NCBI GenBank assembly: GCA_031292275.1
Contig: JARLHL010000054.1
Coordinates: forward strand, 1 to 50,270
Direction: 5' to 3'
Origin: Desulfocapsaceae bacterium
GTDB lineage: Bacteria; Desulfobacterota; Desulfobulbia; Desulfobulbales; Desulfocapsaceae
DNA: 50,270 nt
The position numbers and the translations under genes are program-made. Of the stretch, positions 43,556-50,270 are shown in pieces. Every line of letters begins with the position of its first letter. Within the stretch, counting starts at the first letter, position 1. The notes beneath the pieces were generated by a model. The model was given only the letters and a program-made list of their open reading frames with translations, searched no databases and was not told the origin of the DNA.

Positions 43556-44569
43556 GTGCGTATTGCCCTGGATGCCATGGGCGGCGACCATGGTCCAGAG
43601 GAGCTGATTGTCGGGGCATTACTTGCCGTAGAACAGGCTGACCTGTACATAAGCCTTGTGGGCGATGAGTCTCTTCTGCAATCGCATCTGAAGAAAATAG
43701 CATCTGGCTCGCAGGCTGCAGATCGTCTGCAGATCATTCATGCATCCCAAGTAGTGGGAATGGACGAACATCCTGTTGATGCTATTCGCAAGAAGAAAGA
43801 TTCTTCTATTGTCGTAGCCTTTGATCTGGTTGCGCGCGGAGAAGTGGAGGCGGTTGTCAGCGCCGGGAATTCCGGCGCGACGATGGCAGCTGCTTTGCGT
43901 AAACTCGGACGGATCAAAAATGTTTCCCGGCCCGGCATTGCCTCTGTTTTCCCTACATTGAAAAAGCCTGTTGTGATGATGGATGTCGGGGCCAATGTTG
44001 ATTGCCGTCCCGTGCATCTCTATCAGTTCGGGGTTATGGCTGCTGCTTTTGCACGGATATATGATATTCAGCAGCCTCGGGTGGGATTGCTGACCATTGG
44101 AGAAGAGACCGGCAAGGGGAATATTCTTGTTAAAGAATCCTATGAACTGCTGAAAGAGAGTTCTTTGAATTTCATTGGCAATGTTGAGGGACGCGATGTC
44201 TTTCAAGGAAATGTGGATGTTATTGTCTGCGATGGTTTTGTCGGTAACATCTGCCTGAAAATAAGTGAAGGTCTGGCCGAAGCTGCCATGGAGATGCTCA
44301 GAAGCGAAATTGTTAAATCATCCGCGGCAAAGATTGGTTATTTACTGTCACGGCCTGCCTTCAAGGCCTTCAAAAAGCGTGTGGACTATGCCGAATATGG
44401 CGGTGCTCCTCTGTTGGGAATAAACGGGACGGGGATAGTCTGCCACGGCAAATCCAGTGGGCAGGCCATAAAGAACGCAATTTTTGAGGCGGTCCATATG
44501 GTTCGTAACAATATCAATGATGTTATTGCCAGAGACCTTGGCGCTTATGACATCTCTTTAGGGGCATGA
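43556..44569 (+). CDS. plsX: Phosphate acyltransferase PlsX
   Basis: The 337-residue enzyme converts acyl-ACP to acyl-phosphate, the donor for PlsY in phospholipid synthesis. It starts RIALDAMGGDHGP, and carries SAGNSGATMAAALRKLGRI, the VFPTLKKPVVMMDVGANVDC stretch and GLLTIGEETGKGN, ending with FVGNICLKISEGLAEA and GINGTGIVCHGKSS. The GTG at 43556 is the start; its AGGAG site overlaps the rpmF stop. The stop codon overlaps the first ATG of fabH. Confidence 0.97.
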   Translation: MRIALDAMGGDHGPEELIVGALLAVEQADLYISLVGDESLLQSHLKKIASGSQAADRLQIIHASQVVGMDEHPVDAIRKKKDSSIVVAFDLVARGEVEAVVSAGNSGATMAAALRKLGRIKNVSRPGIASVFPTLKKPVVMMDVGANVDCRPVHLYQFGVMAAAFARIYDIQQPRVGLLTIGEETGKGNILVKESYELLKESSLNFIGNVEGRDVFQGNVDVIVCDGFVGNICLKISEGLAEAAMEMLRSEIVKSSAAKIGYLLSRPAFKAFKKRVDYAEYGGAPLLGINGTGIVCHGKSSGQAIKNAIFEAVHMVRNNINDVIARDLGAYDISLGA

Positions 44570-45546
44570 TGGGGACCGTAATTCTTGGTACCGGCTCGAG
44601 TTTGCCGAAAAGAATAATGACCAACAAGGACCTGGAAGTCATTGTTGATACCGATGATGAATGGATCTTTTCCAGGACGGGGATCAGGAACAGACGGATT
44701 GGCGGGGCAGGTGAGAAGACGCATCAGATTGCTGCTGATGCTGGGCGCAAGGCTCTGGAAATGGCCGGTATCCTGCCCGAAGAACTTGATCTCGTCGTTG
44801 TCGGCACCATCAGTTCACATATGCTGATGCCGTCGTGCGCCTGTTTCGTCCAGAAGGAACTGGGTGCTGTCAACGCCTTTGCTTATGATATCAACGCTGC
44901 CTGCTCGGGGTTTATCTATGGCATGGATATGGCCGATAAATATATTCGGTCAGAAAACCAAAAGAAAATTCTGGTGATAGGTGCCGAGACCCTCTCCGGA
45001 CGTTTGAACTGGAAGGATCGTAATACCTGCATCCTCTTCGGTGATGGGGCAGGAGCCGCGGTTTTTGGTCACAGCAATGACAGTACAAGGGGCGTGGTCG
45101 GTTCCAACCTGCATTCCGACGGGAGGCTGTGGCGTCTGCTCCATATGCATACTGCCCCCAGCACAAATCCCGATCTCGAGGTGCCGGACAATCCTGGAGC
45201 CCACATTATCATGGAGGGGCGCGAGGTCTTTAAATATGCGGTCAAGGCCATGGAGGATTCAGTCTGCGCTTTACTGAAGCAGGAAAACATCAGCATGGAC
45301 TCGATCAAACTCTTCATTCCCCACCAGGCTAATATACGAATTTTAAAAAACCTGCTTGAACGTTTGCAATTTCCTGAAGAGAAGGTCTTTGTGAATGTGT
45401 CCGATTATGGAAACACATCGGCTGCATCTGTCCCCATTGCGCTGGATGAGGCGAACAGGCAAGGACTATTCGCCCGAGGGGACACGATTCTGCTCTGTTC
45501 TTTTGGCGGCGGTTTTACGTGGGGTGCATCCCTGATTAAGTGGTAA
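44566..45546 (+). CDS. fabH: 3-oxoacyl-ACP synthase III FabH
   Basis: This 326-residue condensing enzyme starts fatty-acid chains from acyl-CoA and malonyl-ACP. The catalytic triad is visible: Cys in AACSGFIYG near residue 112, His in FIPHQANIRIL and Asn in DYGNTSAAS. DTDDEWIFSRTGIRNRRI is a typical FabH start. The start overlaps the plsX stop (ATGA); a second ATG at 44569 is also possible. In many relatives fabD and fabG follow; here an acyl-CoA dehydrogenase gene comes next. Confidence 0.96.
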   Translation: MMGTVILGTGSSLPKRIMTNKDLEVIVDTDDEWIFSRTGIRNRRIGGAGEKTHQIAADAGRKALEMAGILPEELDLVVVGTISSHMLMPSCACFVQKELGAVNAFAYDINAACSGFIYGMDMADKYIRSENQKKILVIGAETLSGRLNWKDRNTCILFGDGAGAAVFGHSNDSTRGVVGSNLHSDGRLWRLLHMHTAPSTNPDLEVPDNPGAHIIMEGREVFKYAVKAMEDSVCALLKQENISMDSIKLFIPHQANIRILKNLLERLQFPEEKVFVNVSDYGNTSAASVPIALDEANRQGLFARGDTILLCSFGGGFTWGASLIKW

Positions 45547-45558
45547 AGAGGAGACAAA

Positions 45559-46716
45559 ATGGATTATTTCTTATCTGAAGAACAACAGATGATCGTTGAT
45601 ATTGCCAGGCAGATTACGGATGAAAAGATTGTTCCCCTTCGTGCCGAACTGGATGAAAAGCATCAGTTCCCAAGAGAGATCTTAAACGACATTGCCCGCG
45701 CCGATCTGTTTGGCGTACCTATCCCTGAGGAATTTGGCGGATTTGGCGGGGGGTGTTTCGACATAGTACTGGCCCTTGAACAGTTCGGGCGTGGATGTAT
45801 CGGCGTCGGCACTGCCTTTGCCGCCAGTTCGCTGGGCATTTATCCCATCCTCATCTCCGGTTCGGATGAGCAGAAGAAGGAATATCTCCCCGATGTCGCT
45901 ACGGGCAAAAGATTTGCCGCCTTTGGTCTGACTGAAGCAAATGCCGGTTCAGATGCGTCAGGTATACAGACGACGGCCGTGCTGGATGGTGACGAATGGG
46001 TGCTCAATGGCACCAAACAGTGGATCACCAACGGTGGAGAGGCCCAGATATATACCGTTGTCGCTATGACCGACAGGAGCAAAGGTGCCCGGGGTGCGTC
46101 GATGTTTATTGTCGAAGAGGGTGACCCTGGCTTTACCTGCGGGCATAAGGAGAAGAAGATGGGGATCAGGGCCTCGTCCACCACTGAGCTTATTTTTAAG
46201 GATTGCCGGATTCCCAGCGACAGGATTATCGGCAGGAGGGGTACCGGATTTATCACGGTCATGAAGACCCTGGACTCTTCACGTCCGGGTATAGCCGCAC
46301 TGGCCGTGGGACTTGCCCAGGGCGCTTTGGATGAGGCCGCAAGTTATGCCAAGCAGCGTGTCCAGTTCGGCAAACCGATTGTCGCCTTTCAGGCTGTTCA
46401 ACACATGCTTGCCGACATGGCCATCGGCATTGAGGCCGCACGTTCCCTGGTCTATGGGGCTGCGAAGCACATCGATGCGCACAAAGGTGATATGTCGAAG
46501 GTCTCTTCCATGTGCAAGGTATTTGCAACAGATGTTGCCATGAAGGTCACCACCGATGCGGTCCAGGTGATGGGCGGATATGGTTATATGTGTGAATATC
46601 CTGTGGAAAAAATGATGAGAGATGCCAAAATCCTGCAGATATATGAGGGAACGAACCAGATCCAGCGTAATGTCGTCGGCCAGGAACTCAACAAGGAATA
46701 TGCCAGATTAAAGTAA
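45559..46716 (+). CDS. Acyl-CoA dehydrogenase
   Basis: The 385-residue flavoprotein has the full acyl-CoA dehydrogenase plan: an N-terminal helical domain (EEQQMIVDIARQITDEKIVP), FGVPIPEEFGGFGGG, the FAD-binding FGLTEANAGSDASGIQTTA and WITNGGEAQIYTVVAM, and a C-terminal helical domain with GGYGYMCEYPVEKMMRDAKILQIYEGTNQIQ (in parts), which holds the catalytic Glu of YEGT. GAGGAG precedes the ATG 12 bases after fabH. Its electrons should pass to the ETF encoded downstream. Lying between fabH and fabG, it may act on acyl chains made by the fatty-acid pathway, either forming or, in reverse, reducing enoyl thioesters. Substrate and direction are not known. Confidence 0.94.
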   Translation: MDYFLSEEQQMIVDIARQITDEKIVPLRAELDEKHQFPREILNDIARADLFGVPIPEEFGGFGGGCFDIVLALEQFGRGCIGVGTAFAASSLGIYPILISGSDEQKKEYLPDVATGKRFAAFGLTEANAGSDASGIQTTAVLDGDEWVLNGTKQWITNGGEAQIYTVVAMTDRSKGARGASMFIVEEGDPGFTCGHKEKKMGIRASSTTELIFKDCRIPSDRIIGRRGTGFITVMKTLDSSRPGIAALAVGLAQGALDEAASYAKQRVQFGKPIVAFQAVQHMLADMAIGIEAARSLVYGAAKHIDAHKGDMSKVSSMCKVFATDVAMKVTTDAVQVMGGYGYMCEYPVEKMMRDAKILQIYEGTNQIQRNVVGQELNKEYARLK

Positions 46717-46879
46717 TCGGGGCCTCTGAAGGTCTGATATGCGCTGGGGCAGGCTCAATCCTATCTGCTGCGGCAGGGTATGTCAGAGGTTGCGTTTTTG
46801 GGGCTTCCGGAGAGAAACTCTGCCTCCCAACTGGTCATATTTGCAGTTTTCCTCCACATTGTAGGCAAATAGATTGTTC

Positions 46880-47662
46880 ATGAATATTATTGTATGCATT
46901 AAACAGGTACCTGACGCCAAGGATGTCCGTCTTGATCCCAAGACCAATACTCTGTCCCGTGAAGGCGTGCAGTCGATCATGAATCCCTATGACCAGCATG
47001 CCGTCGAGGAGGCCGTGCGGATCAGGGAGTCGCTGGGCGGTGAGGTCACGGTCTTGACAATGGGACCTCCCCAAGCTGAGGCTGTGTTGCGGCAGGCCAT
47101 TTCCTGCGGTGCTGATCATGGCGTACTCGTCTCCGACCGGGCCTTTGCGGGCGCCGATACCTGGGCAACCTCTTATACACTCGCCAGGGCCATTGCCACA
47201 TTGGGGAGCTTTGAGCTCGTTCTCTGCGGCAAGCAGGCCATCGATGGCGATACGGCCCAGGTGGGTCCTGGGCTGGCCATGAGGCTTGACATGCCCTTCG
47301 TGACCTGTATTCAGAAGGTTCGCGAGGCAAGTGAGACCGGTATGGTCGTGGAGCGGATGATGGATGATGGATATGATGTCATCAAGGTCACGTATCCTGT
47401 CCTTCTGACGGTGGTCAAGGACCTGAACGAGCCCCGCGTCCCTTCACTGAAGGGCACCATGAAGGCAAAAAAGGCGGTTATTAAAACCCTGACTGCGGCT
47501 GACATTAAGGCTGAGTCTGCCCTTATTGGGCTTTCCGGCTCACCGACCAAGGTCGTTAAAGTCTTTCCGCCCGAACCGCGGGGCGAGCGGTGCATGCTCA
47601 CCGGAACCGTGGATGAACAGGTTGAGCAGCTCGTTGTCAAACTGCGGCCGTATCTGCCCTAA
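46880..47662 (+). CDS. etfB: Electron transfer flavoprotein beta subunit
   Basis: The 260-residue protein begins MNIIVCIKQVPDAKDVRLD and has the nucleotide-binding region LCGKQAIDGDTAQVGPGLA, a form common in ETFs of anaerobes including bifurcating ones. ATYP-like VTYPVLLTVVKDLNEPRVPSL (in parts) is the family's conserved recognition segment. It pairs with EtfA to carry electrons from the acyl-CoA dehydrogenase encoded just upstream. I use the ATG at 46880; a TTG two codons earlier is unlikely. The 163-bp gap before it contains CCTCTGA (46723-46729) complementary to 46783-46789, with TTTTT soon after, so part of the transcripts may end there. Confidence 0.95.
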   Translation: MNIIVCIKQVPDAKDVRLDPKTNTLSREGVQSIMNPYDQHAVEEAVRIRESLGGEVTVLTMGPPQAEAVLRQAISCGADHGVLVSDRAFAGADTWATSYTLARAIATLGSFELVLCGKQAIDGDTAQVGPGLAMRLDMPFVTCIQKVREASETGMVVERMMDDGYDVIKVTYPVLLTVVKDLNEPRVPSLKGTMKAKKAVIKTLTAADIKAESALIGLSGSPTKVVKVFPPEPRGERCMLTGTVDEQVEQLVVKLRPYLP

Positions 47663-47682
47663 TCCTTGCGAGAGAATCAAAA

Positions 47683-48876
47683 ATGTTGCAAATAGATAAA
47701 GATCTGTGCATTGGTTGTGGTATCTGTGAGTCGCAATGCGCCTTCGGGGGCATCCAGGTTGCTGACGGAACTGCCAGGGTGGGAGACTCCTGCACCCTGT
47801 GCGGTGCCTGTGTCGATGCCTGCGAGGTGGGGGCCCTTTCTATCACCGGCACCGAAAAAAGCATGCAGATGAACCTGGCCGACTGGTCCGGCGTCTGGGT
47901 CTACTGCGAATTCAGACGGGGGGAACTGGCTCAGGTTTCGCTTGAACTCCTCGGCATCGGCAGGAAGCTTGCCGATGTGCGGAGAGTTCCGTTGAGTGCA
48001 GTTCTCATGGGGCATGAAACCGGGGATGCTGCAGAAAAGTTGATAGGGCATGGTGCCGACACCGTCTACAGGGTTGAGGACAGTGCTCTGGCCCTGTTTA
48101 CCGATGATATGTACGGGGCGGTTATGACCGCCCTCATCCTAAAACATCGGCCTGAAATTGTCCTTGCCGGGGCCACCGCCATCGGGCGGTCCTTTATTCC
48201 GGGTGTTGCGACACGGCTGCATACGGGCTTGACGGCGGATTGCACCAAACTCGAGATCCGCAGTGATGATGGGGCCCTGCTTCAGACCCGTCCGGCCTTC
48301 GGCGGTAATATCATGGCCACTATTGAGTGTCCGTCCACGAGACCGCAGATGGCGACGGTGCGCCCCAGGGTAATGAAGGCCCTGGAATTTGATACCCTGC
48401 GGACTGGACGTATCGTGGATGTGGCACCGCCCGCCGATCAGCTCCGGAGCAGGATTGAGGTCATTGAATCCGTTGCCTCTGAGGGCGCAAAGGTCAACAT
48501 CCAGGAGTCTGATATCCTTGTTTCGGGGGGACGCGGCCTGGATAGTGAAAGAGGTTTTGTCCTTATAGAGGAACTCGCGAAAGCCCTGAATGCCGATGTG
48601 TCTGCATCCCGGGCCGCTGTCGATGCTGGCTGGATCTCGTATCCGCATCAGGTTGGCCAGACGGGGAAGACCGTTGCGCCCAAACTGTATATTGCCTGTG
48701 GAATATCGGGGGCGATCCAGCATGTGGCCGGCATGCAGTCTGCTGATACGATCGTCGCGATCAACAGGGACCGGAATGCCCCGATTTTTGATGTAGCCGA
48801 TTTCGGAATTGTTGGCGATCTCTACGAAGTAATTCCCAAATTAATAGCAAAGATAGAGGAGCATCGCGGTTCATGA
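47683..48876 (+). CDS. etfA: Electron transfer flavoprotein alpha subunit with N-terminal double [4Fe-4S] domain
   Basis: The 397-residue protein joins a ferredoxin-like head to EtfA. Residues 1-60 hold [11 protein letters not shown] and [11 protein letters not shown], two [4Fe-4S] motifs. The remainder is Etf[21 protein letters not shown], the [23 protein letters not shown] stretch (in parts), and the FAD-binding [37 protein letters not shown] (in parts) and [22 protein letters not shown] (in parts). ETFs with such a head exist in anaerobes, for example the CarE subunit of a bifurcating caffeyl-CoA reductase. This allows electron exchange with ferredoxin or an iron-sulfur membrane protein. 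Its stop overlaps the fabG start. Confidence 0.94.
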   Translation: MLQIDKDLCIGCGICESQCAFGGIQVADGTARVGDSCTLCGACVDACEVGALSITGTEKSMQMNLADWSGVWVYCEFRRGELAQVSLELLGIGRKLADVRRVPLSAVLMGHETGDAAEKLIGHGADTVYRVEDSALALFTDDMYGAVMTALILKHRPEIVLAGATAIGRSFIPGVATRLHTGLTADCTKLEIRSDDGALLQTRPAFGGNIMATIECPSTRPQMATVRPRVMKALEFDTLRTGRIVDVAPPADQLRSRIEVIESVASEGAKVNIQESDILVSGGRGLDSERGFVLIEELAKALNADVSASRAAVDAGWISYPHQVGQTGKTVAPKLYIACGISGAIQHVAGMQSADTIVAINRDRNAPIFDVADFGIVGDLYEVIPKLIAKIEEHRGS

Positions 48877-49619
48877 AGATCCTTGCGGGTAAGACGGCGG
48901 TAGTGACCGGAGGCAGCAGGGGCATTGGCAGGGCTATCTGCTTGCGGCTTGCGGCAATGGGGGCCATGGTCTACATTAATTATGTGAGCCGGCCCGAGGC
49001 AGCAAAAGAGACCAAAAAAATGATTGAAGATGCCGGGGACTCTGCGACGATTATCGGTTTTGATATTGCCGATGCCGGTCAGGTTGAGTCTGCCTTCAAA
49101 CAGATAACAGCTGAGGCTGGATCTGTCGATATCCTGGTGAACAATGCGGGAATTACCAGGGATGGACTGATTGCCCGTATGAAGGAATCAGATTGGGATG
49201 CGGTTCTTGCCACCAATCTGAAGGGGGCCTTTCTCTGTGCGAAGGCGGTATCTAAGACCATGATGAAGAAACGCTGGGGGAGAATTGTGAATATAACCTC
49301 GGTGGTCGGGATTTCCGGGAATGCCGGGCAGGTCAATTATGCGGCGGCAAAGGCCGGCATGGTGGGAATGGCAAAGTCAATGGCCAGAGAATATGCTTCC
49401 AGAAATATTACTGTCAATTGCGTTGCCCCCGGATATATAATGACCGAGATGACGGCGGCCCTGGCAGACGATGTTCAGGCAAAACTCAAAGCGGAGATCC
49501 CCCTGGGCACCCTGGGCACCGTCGAGGACATCGCCGGGGCTGTTGCCTATCTTGTCAGTGACGATGGTCGTTATCTGACAGGCCAGGTCCTGCATGTGAA
49601 CGGTGGTATGTATATGTAG
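48873..49619 (+). CDS. fabG: 3-oxoacyl-ACP reductase FabG
   Basis: This 248-residue short-chain dehydrogenase uses NADPH to reduce 3-oxoacyl-ACP. The cofactor motif is TGGSRGIGRAI, followed by NNAGITRDGLI, and the catalytic residues lie in NITSVVGISGNAGQVNYAAAKAG (Ser, Tyr and Lys of YxxxK; read in parts). The C-terminus LHVNGGMYM is typical of FabG. It overlaps the etfA stop by four bases, so it is translationally coupled to the ETF genes, direct evidence that the ETF belongs to the fatty-acid operon. Confidence 0.95.
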   Translation: MKILAGKTAVVTGGSRGIGRAICLRLAAMGAMVYINYVSRPEAAKETKKMIEDAGDSATIIGFDIADAGQVESAFKQITAEAGSVDILVNNAGITRDGLIARMKESDWDAVLATNLKGAFLCAKAVSKTMMKKRWGRIVNITSVVGISGNAGQVNYAAAKAGMVGMAKSMAREYASRNITVNCVAPGYIMTEMTAALADDVQAKLKAEIPLGTLGTVEDIAGAVAYLVSDDGRYLTGQVLHVNGGMYM

Positions 49620-49649
49620 GATTATTGCAATGATTTCACTTGCGATTGT

Positions 49650-49678
49650 TTGAAAATATGTAATAGTTGTCTTTTAAA
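49650..49678 (+). promoter_or_regulatory. Candidate promoter of acpP
   Basis: TTGAAA (49650-49655), 17 bp, then TTTAAA (49673-49678) in the AT-rich 180-bp gap before acpP. A separate promoter would fit the need for much more ACP than enzyme. Confidence 0.35.
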
Positions 49679-49799
49679 TCCGTCTTTGTCGGCGGATGCA
49701 GATGAGCGGCGTTTCCACGTTGAAAAAAAAGAACGGTTGCGGCATGGATCAAGCACAATGCTAATACTGTGGATTACCTAAAATTAAGGGAGAATTACA

Positions 49800-50033
49800 A
49801 TGGCTGTAGATCAAAAGATGATCGATATTATTGTTGAGCAGTTGAGTGTTGAAAAAGAAAAAGTTGTACCGAATGCCTCATTTGTAGATGATCTTGGGGC
49901 TGATTCTCTGGATCTCGTTGAACTGATCATGGCCATGGAAGAAGGATTTGATGTGGAGATCCCCGATGAAGATGCAGAGAAGATCAGCACTGTTCAAGAT
50001 GCGATAGATTACGTTAACCGACTGAAGAAATAG
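49800..50033 (+). CDS. acpP: Acyl carrier protein
   Basis: A 77-residue acidic four-helix protein. The phosphopantetheine site is Ser36 in [19 protein letters not shown], and [23 protein letters not shown] (in parts) is the usual third and fourth helix region. AGGGAG precedes the ATG. It carries the growing chain for FabH, FabG and FabF, all encoded around it. CAGCGAT (50050-50056) and ATCGCTG (50074-50080) could form a hairpin between acpP and fabF, but the T-run lies in its loop. Confidence 0.97.
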   Translation: MAVDQKMIDIIVEQLSVEKEKVVPNASFVDDLGADSLDLVELIMAMEEGFDVEIPDEDAEKISTVQDAIDYVNRLKK

Positions 50034-50110
50034 GCGGAATTTTCAGTTGCAGCGATTATCCCCCCTTTTTTTGATCGCTGATGATACCTAGTTTCAAGGA
50101 GCCGGAAAAA

Positions 50111-50270
50111 GTGAAGCGCAGAGTTGTGGTTACAGGTGTTGGTCTTGTAACGCCGCTGGGTACAGGGGTTGAAAAATCCTGGAAGAATATCTGTGCCGGT
50201 GTGAGCGGGGTGAGGCATATAACCCGTTTTGATGCCAGTGACTTCTCGGTAAAGATAGCTGCTGAAGTGA
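50111..50270 (+). CDS. fabF: 3-oxoacyl-ACP synthase II FabF (5' part, cut by window end)
   Basis: The visible 53 residues, starting at GTG, read [16 protein letters not shown] followed by [16 protein letters not shown] and ITRFDASDF, the standard N-terminus of FabF. AAGGAG is placed well upstream. The position right after acpP supports the call. The catalytic Cys-His-His lie outside the window. Confidence 0.95.
   Translation, partial: MKRRVVVTGVGLVTPLGTGVEKSWKNICAGVSGVRHITRFDASDFSVKIAAEV

Noticed and set aside
50050-50080. Hairpin between acpP and fabF as an intrinsic terminator
   Set aside because: The T-run lies in the 17-nt loop, not after the stem, and fabF must be expressed downstream.

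Overview
The window looks like a chromosomal segment of an anaerobic Gram-negative bacterium, most likely a member of the Desulfobacterota (Desulfobulbales-like). This rests on inference from gene content: a Tat-exported superoxide reductase, a giant FAD/Fe-S oxidoreductase of the DUF3683 type, CCG-type and polyferredoxin iron-sulfur proteins, an outer-membrane Mla lipid-transport system, and a fatty-acid gene cluster with an acyl-CoA dehydrogenase and both ETF subunits embedded in it. No rRNA, tRNA, CRISPR array, integrase or intact insertion sequence was seen.

Layout. 1-1.6 kb: the end of a protein made of 28-residue tandem repeats, a Tat-type superoxide reductase, and a carboxymuconolactone-decarboxylase-like protein. 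1.9-6.2 kb: a housekeeping run on the plus strand (hisD, rsmG, leuB, a divergent PRPP-synthetase-like gene). 6.3-8.9 kb: a fusion of a cyclic-nucleotide-binding domain, a degenerate sigma-54-type AAA domain and a membrane polyferredoxin. 9.5-16 kb: mostly minus-strand genes (U32/RlhA-like protein, methyltransferase, two unrecognised small proteins, an old-yellow-enzyme homologue, tatA). 16.3-21.3 kb: a ferric-reductase-like membrane protein, a YceI protein, a chemoreceptor, a CusA remnant and an exported TPR protein. 22.1-26.4 kb: a large autotransporter gene broken by three single-base shifts, with copies of a dispersed repeat on both sides. 26.5-30.2 kb: the DUF3683 oxidoreductase. 30.3-35.6 kb, minus strand: YaiI, then a compact five-gene operon (aromatic amino acid lyase, small membrane protein, two hotdog dehydratases, thioesterase) that resembles part of an aryl-polyene or flexirubin pathway, then ribonuclease D. 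36.1-38.3 kb: the peptide-transporter permeases yejB and yejE. 38.5-42.5 kb: an mlaE-F-D-A-C operon ending in a translationally coupled cyclic-nucleotide-binding protein. 42.8 kb to the right edge: yceD-rpmF-plsX-fabH-acd-etfB-etfA-fabG-acpP-fabF.

How the genes work together. The right 12 kb is envelope-lipid biology: fatty-acid synthesis followed (upstream in the map) by phospholipid trafficking. The most unusual points are the acyl-CoA dehydrogenase/ETF couple with a double [4Fe-4S] EtfA inside the type II fatty-acid operon, the sensor-polyferredoxin fusion, the lyase/hotdog mini-cluster without ketosynthases, and a family of roughly 100-bp structured intergenic repeats (at least five near-complete copies plus fragments) that borders the autotransporter, the lyase operon and yejB. 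All functional calls come from reading motifs by eye; no database search was possible.
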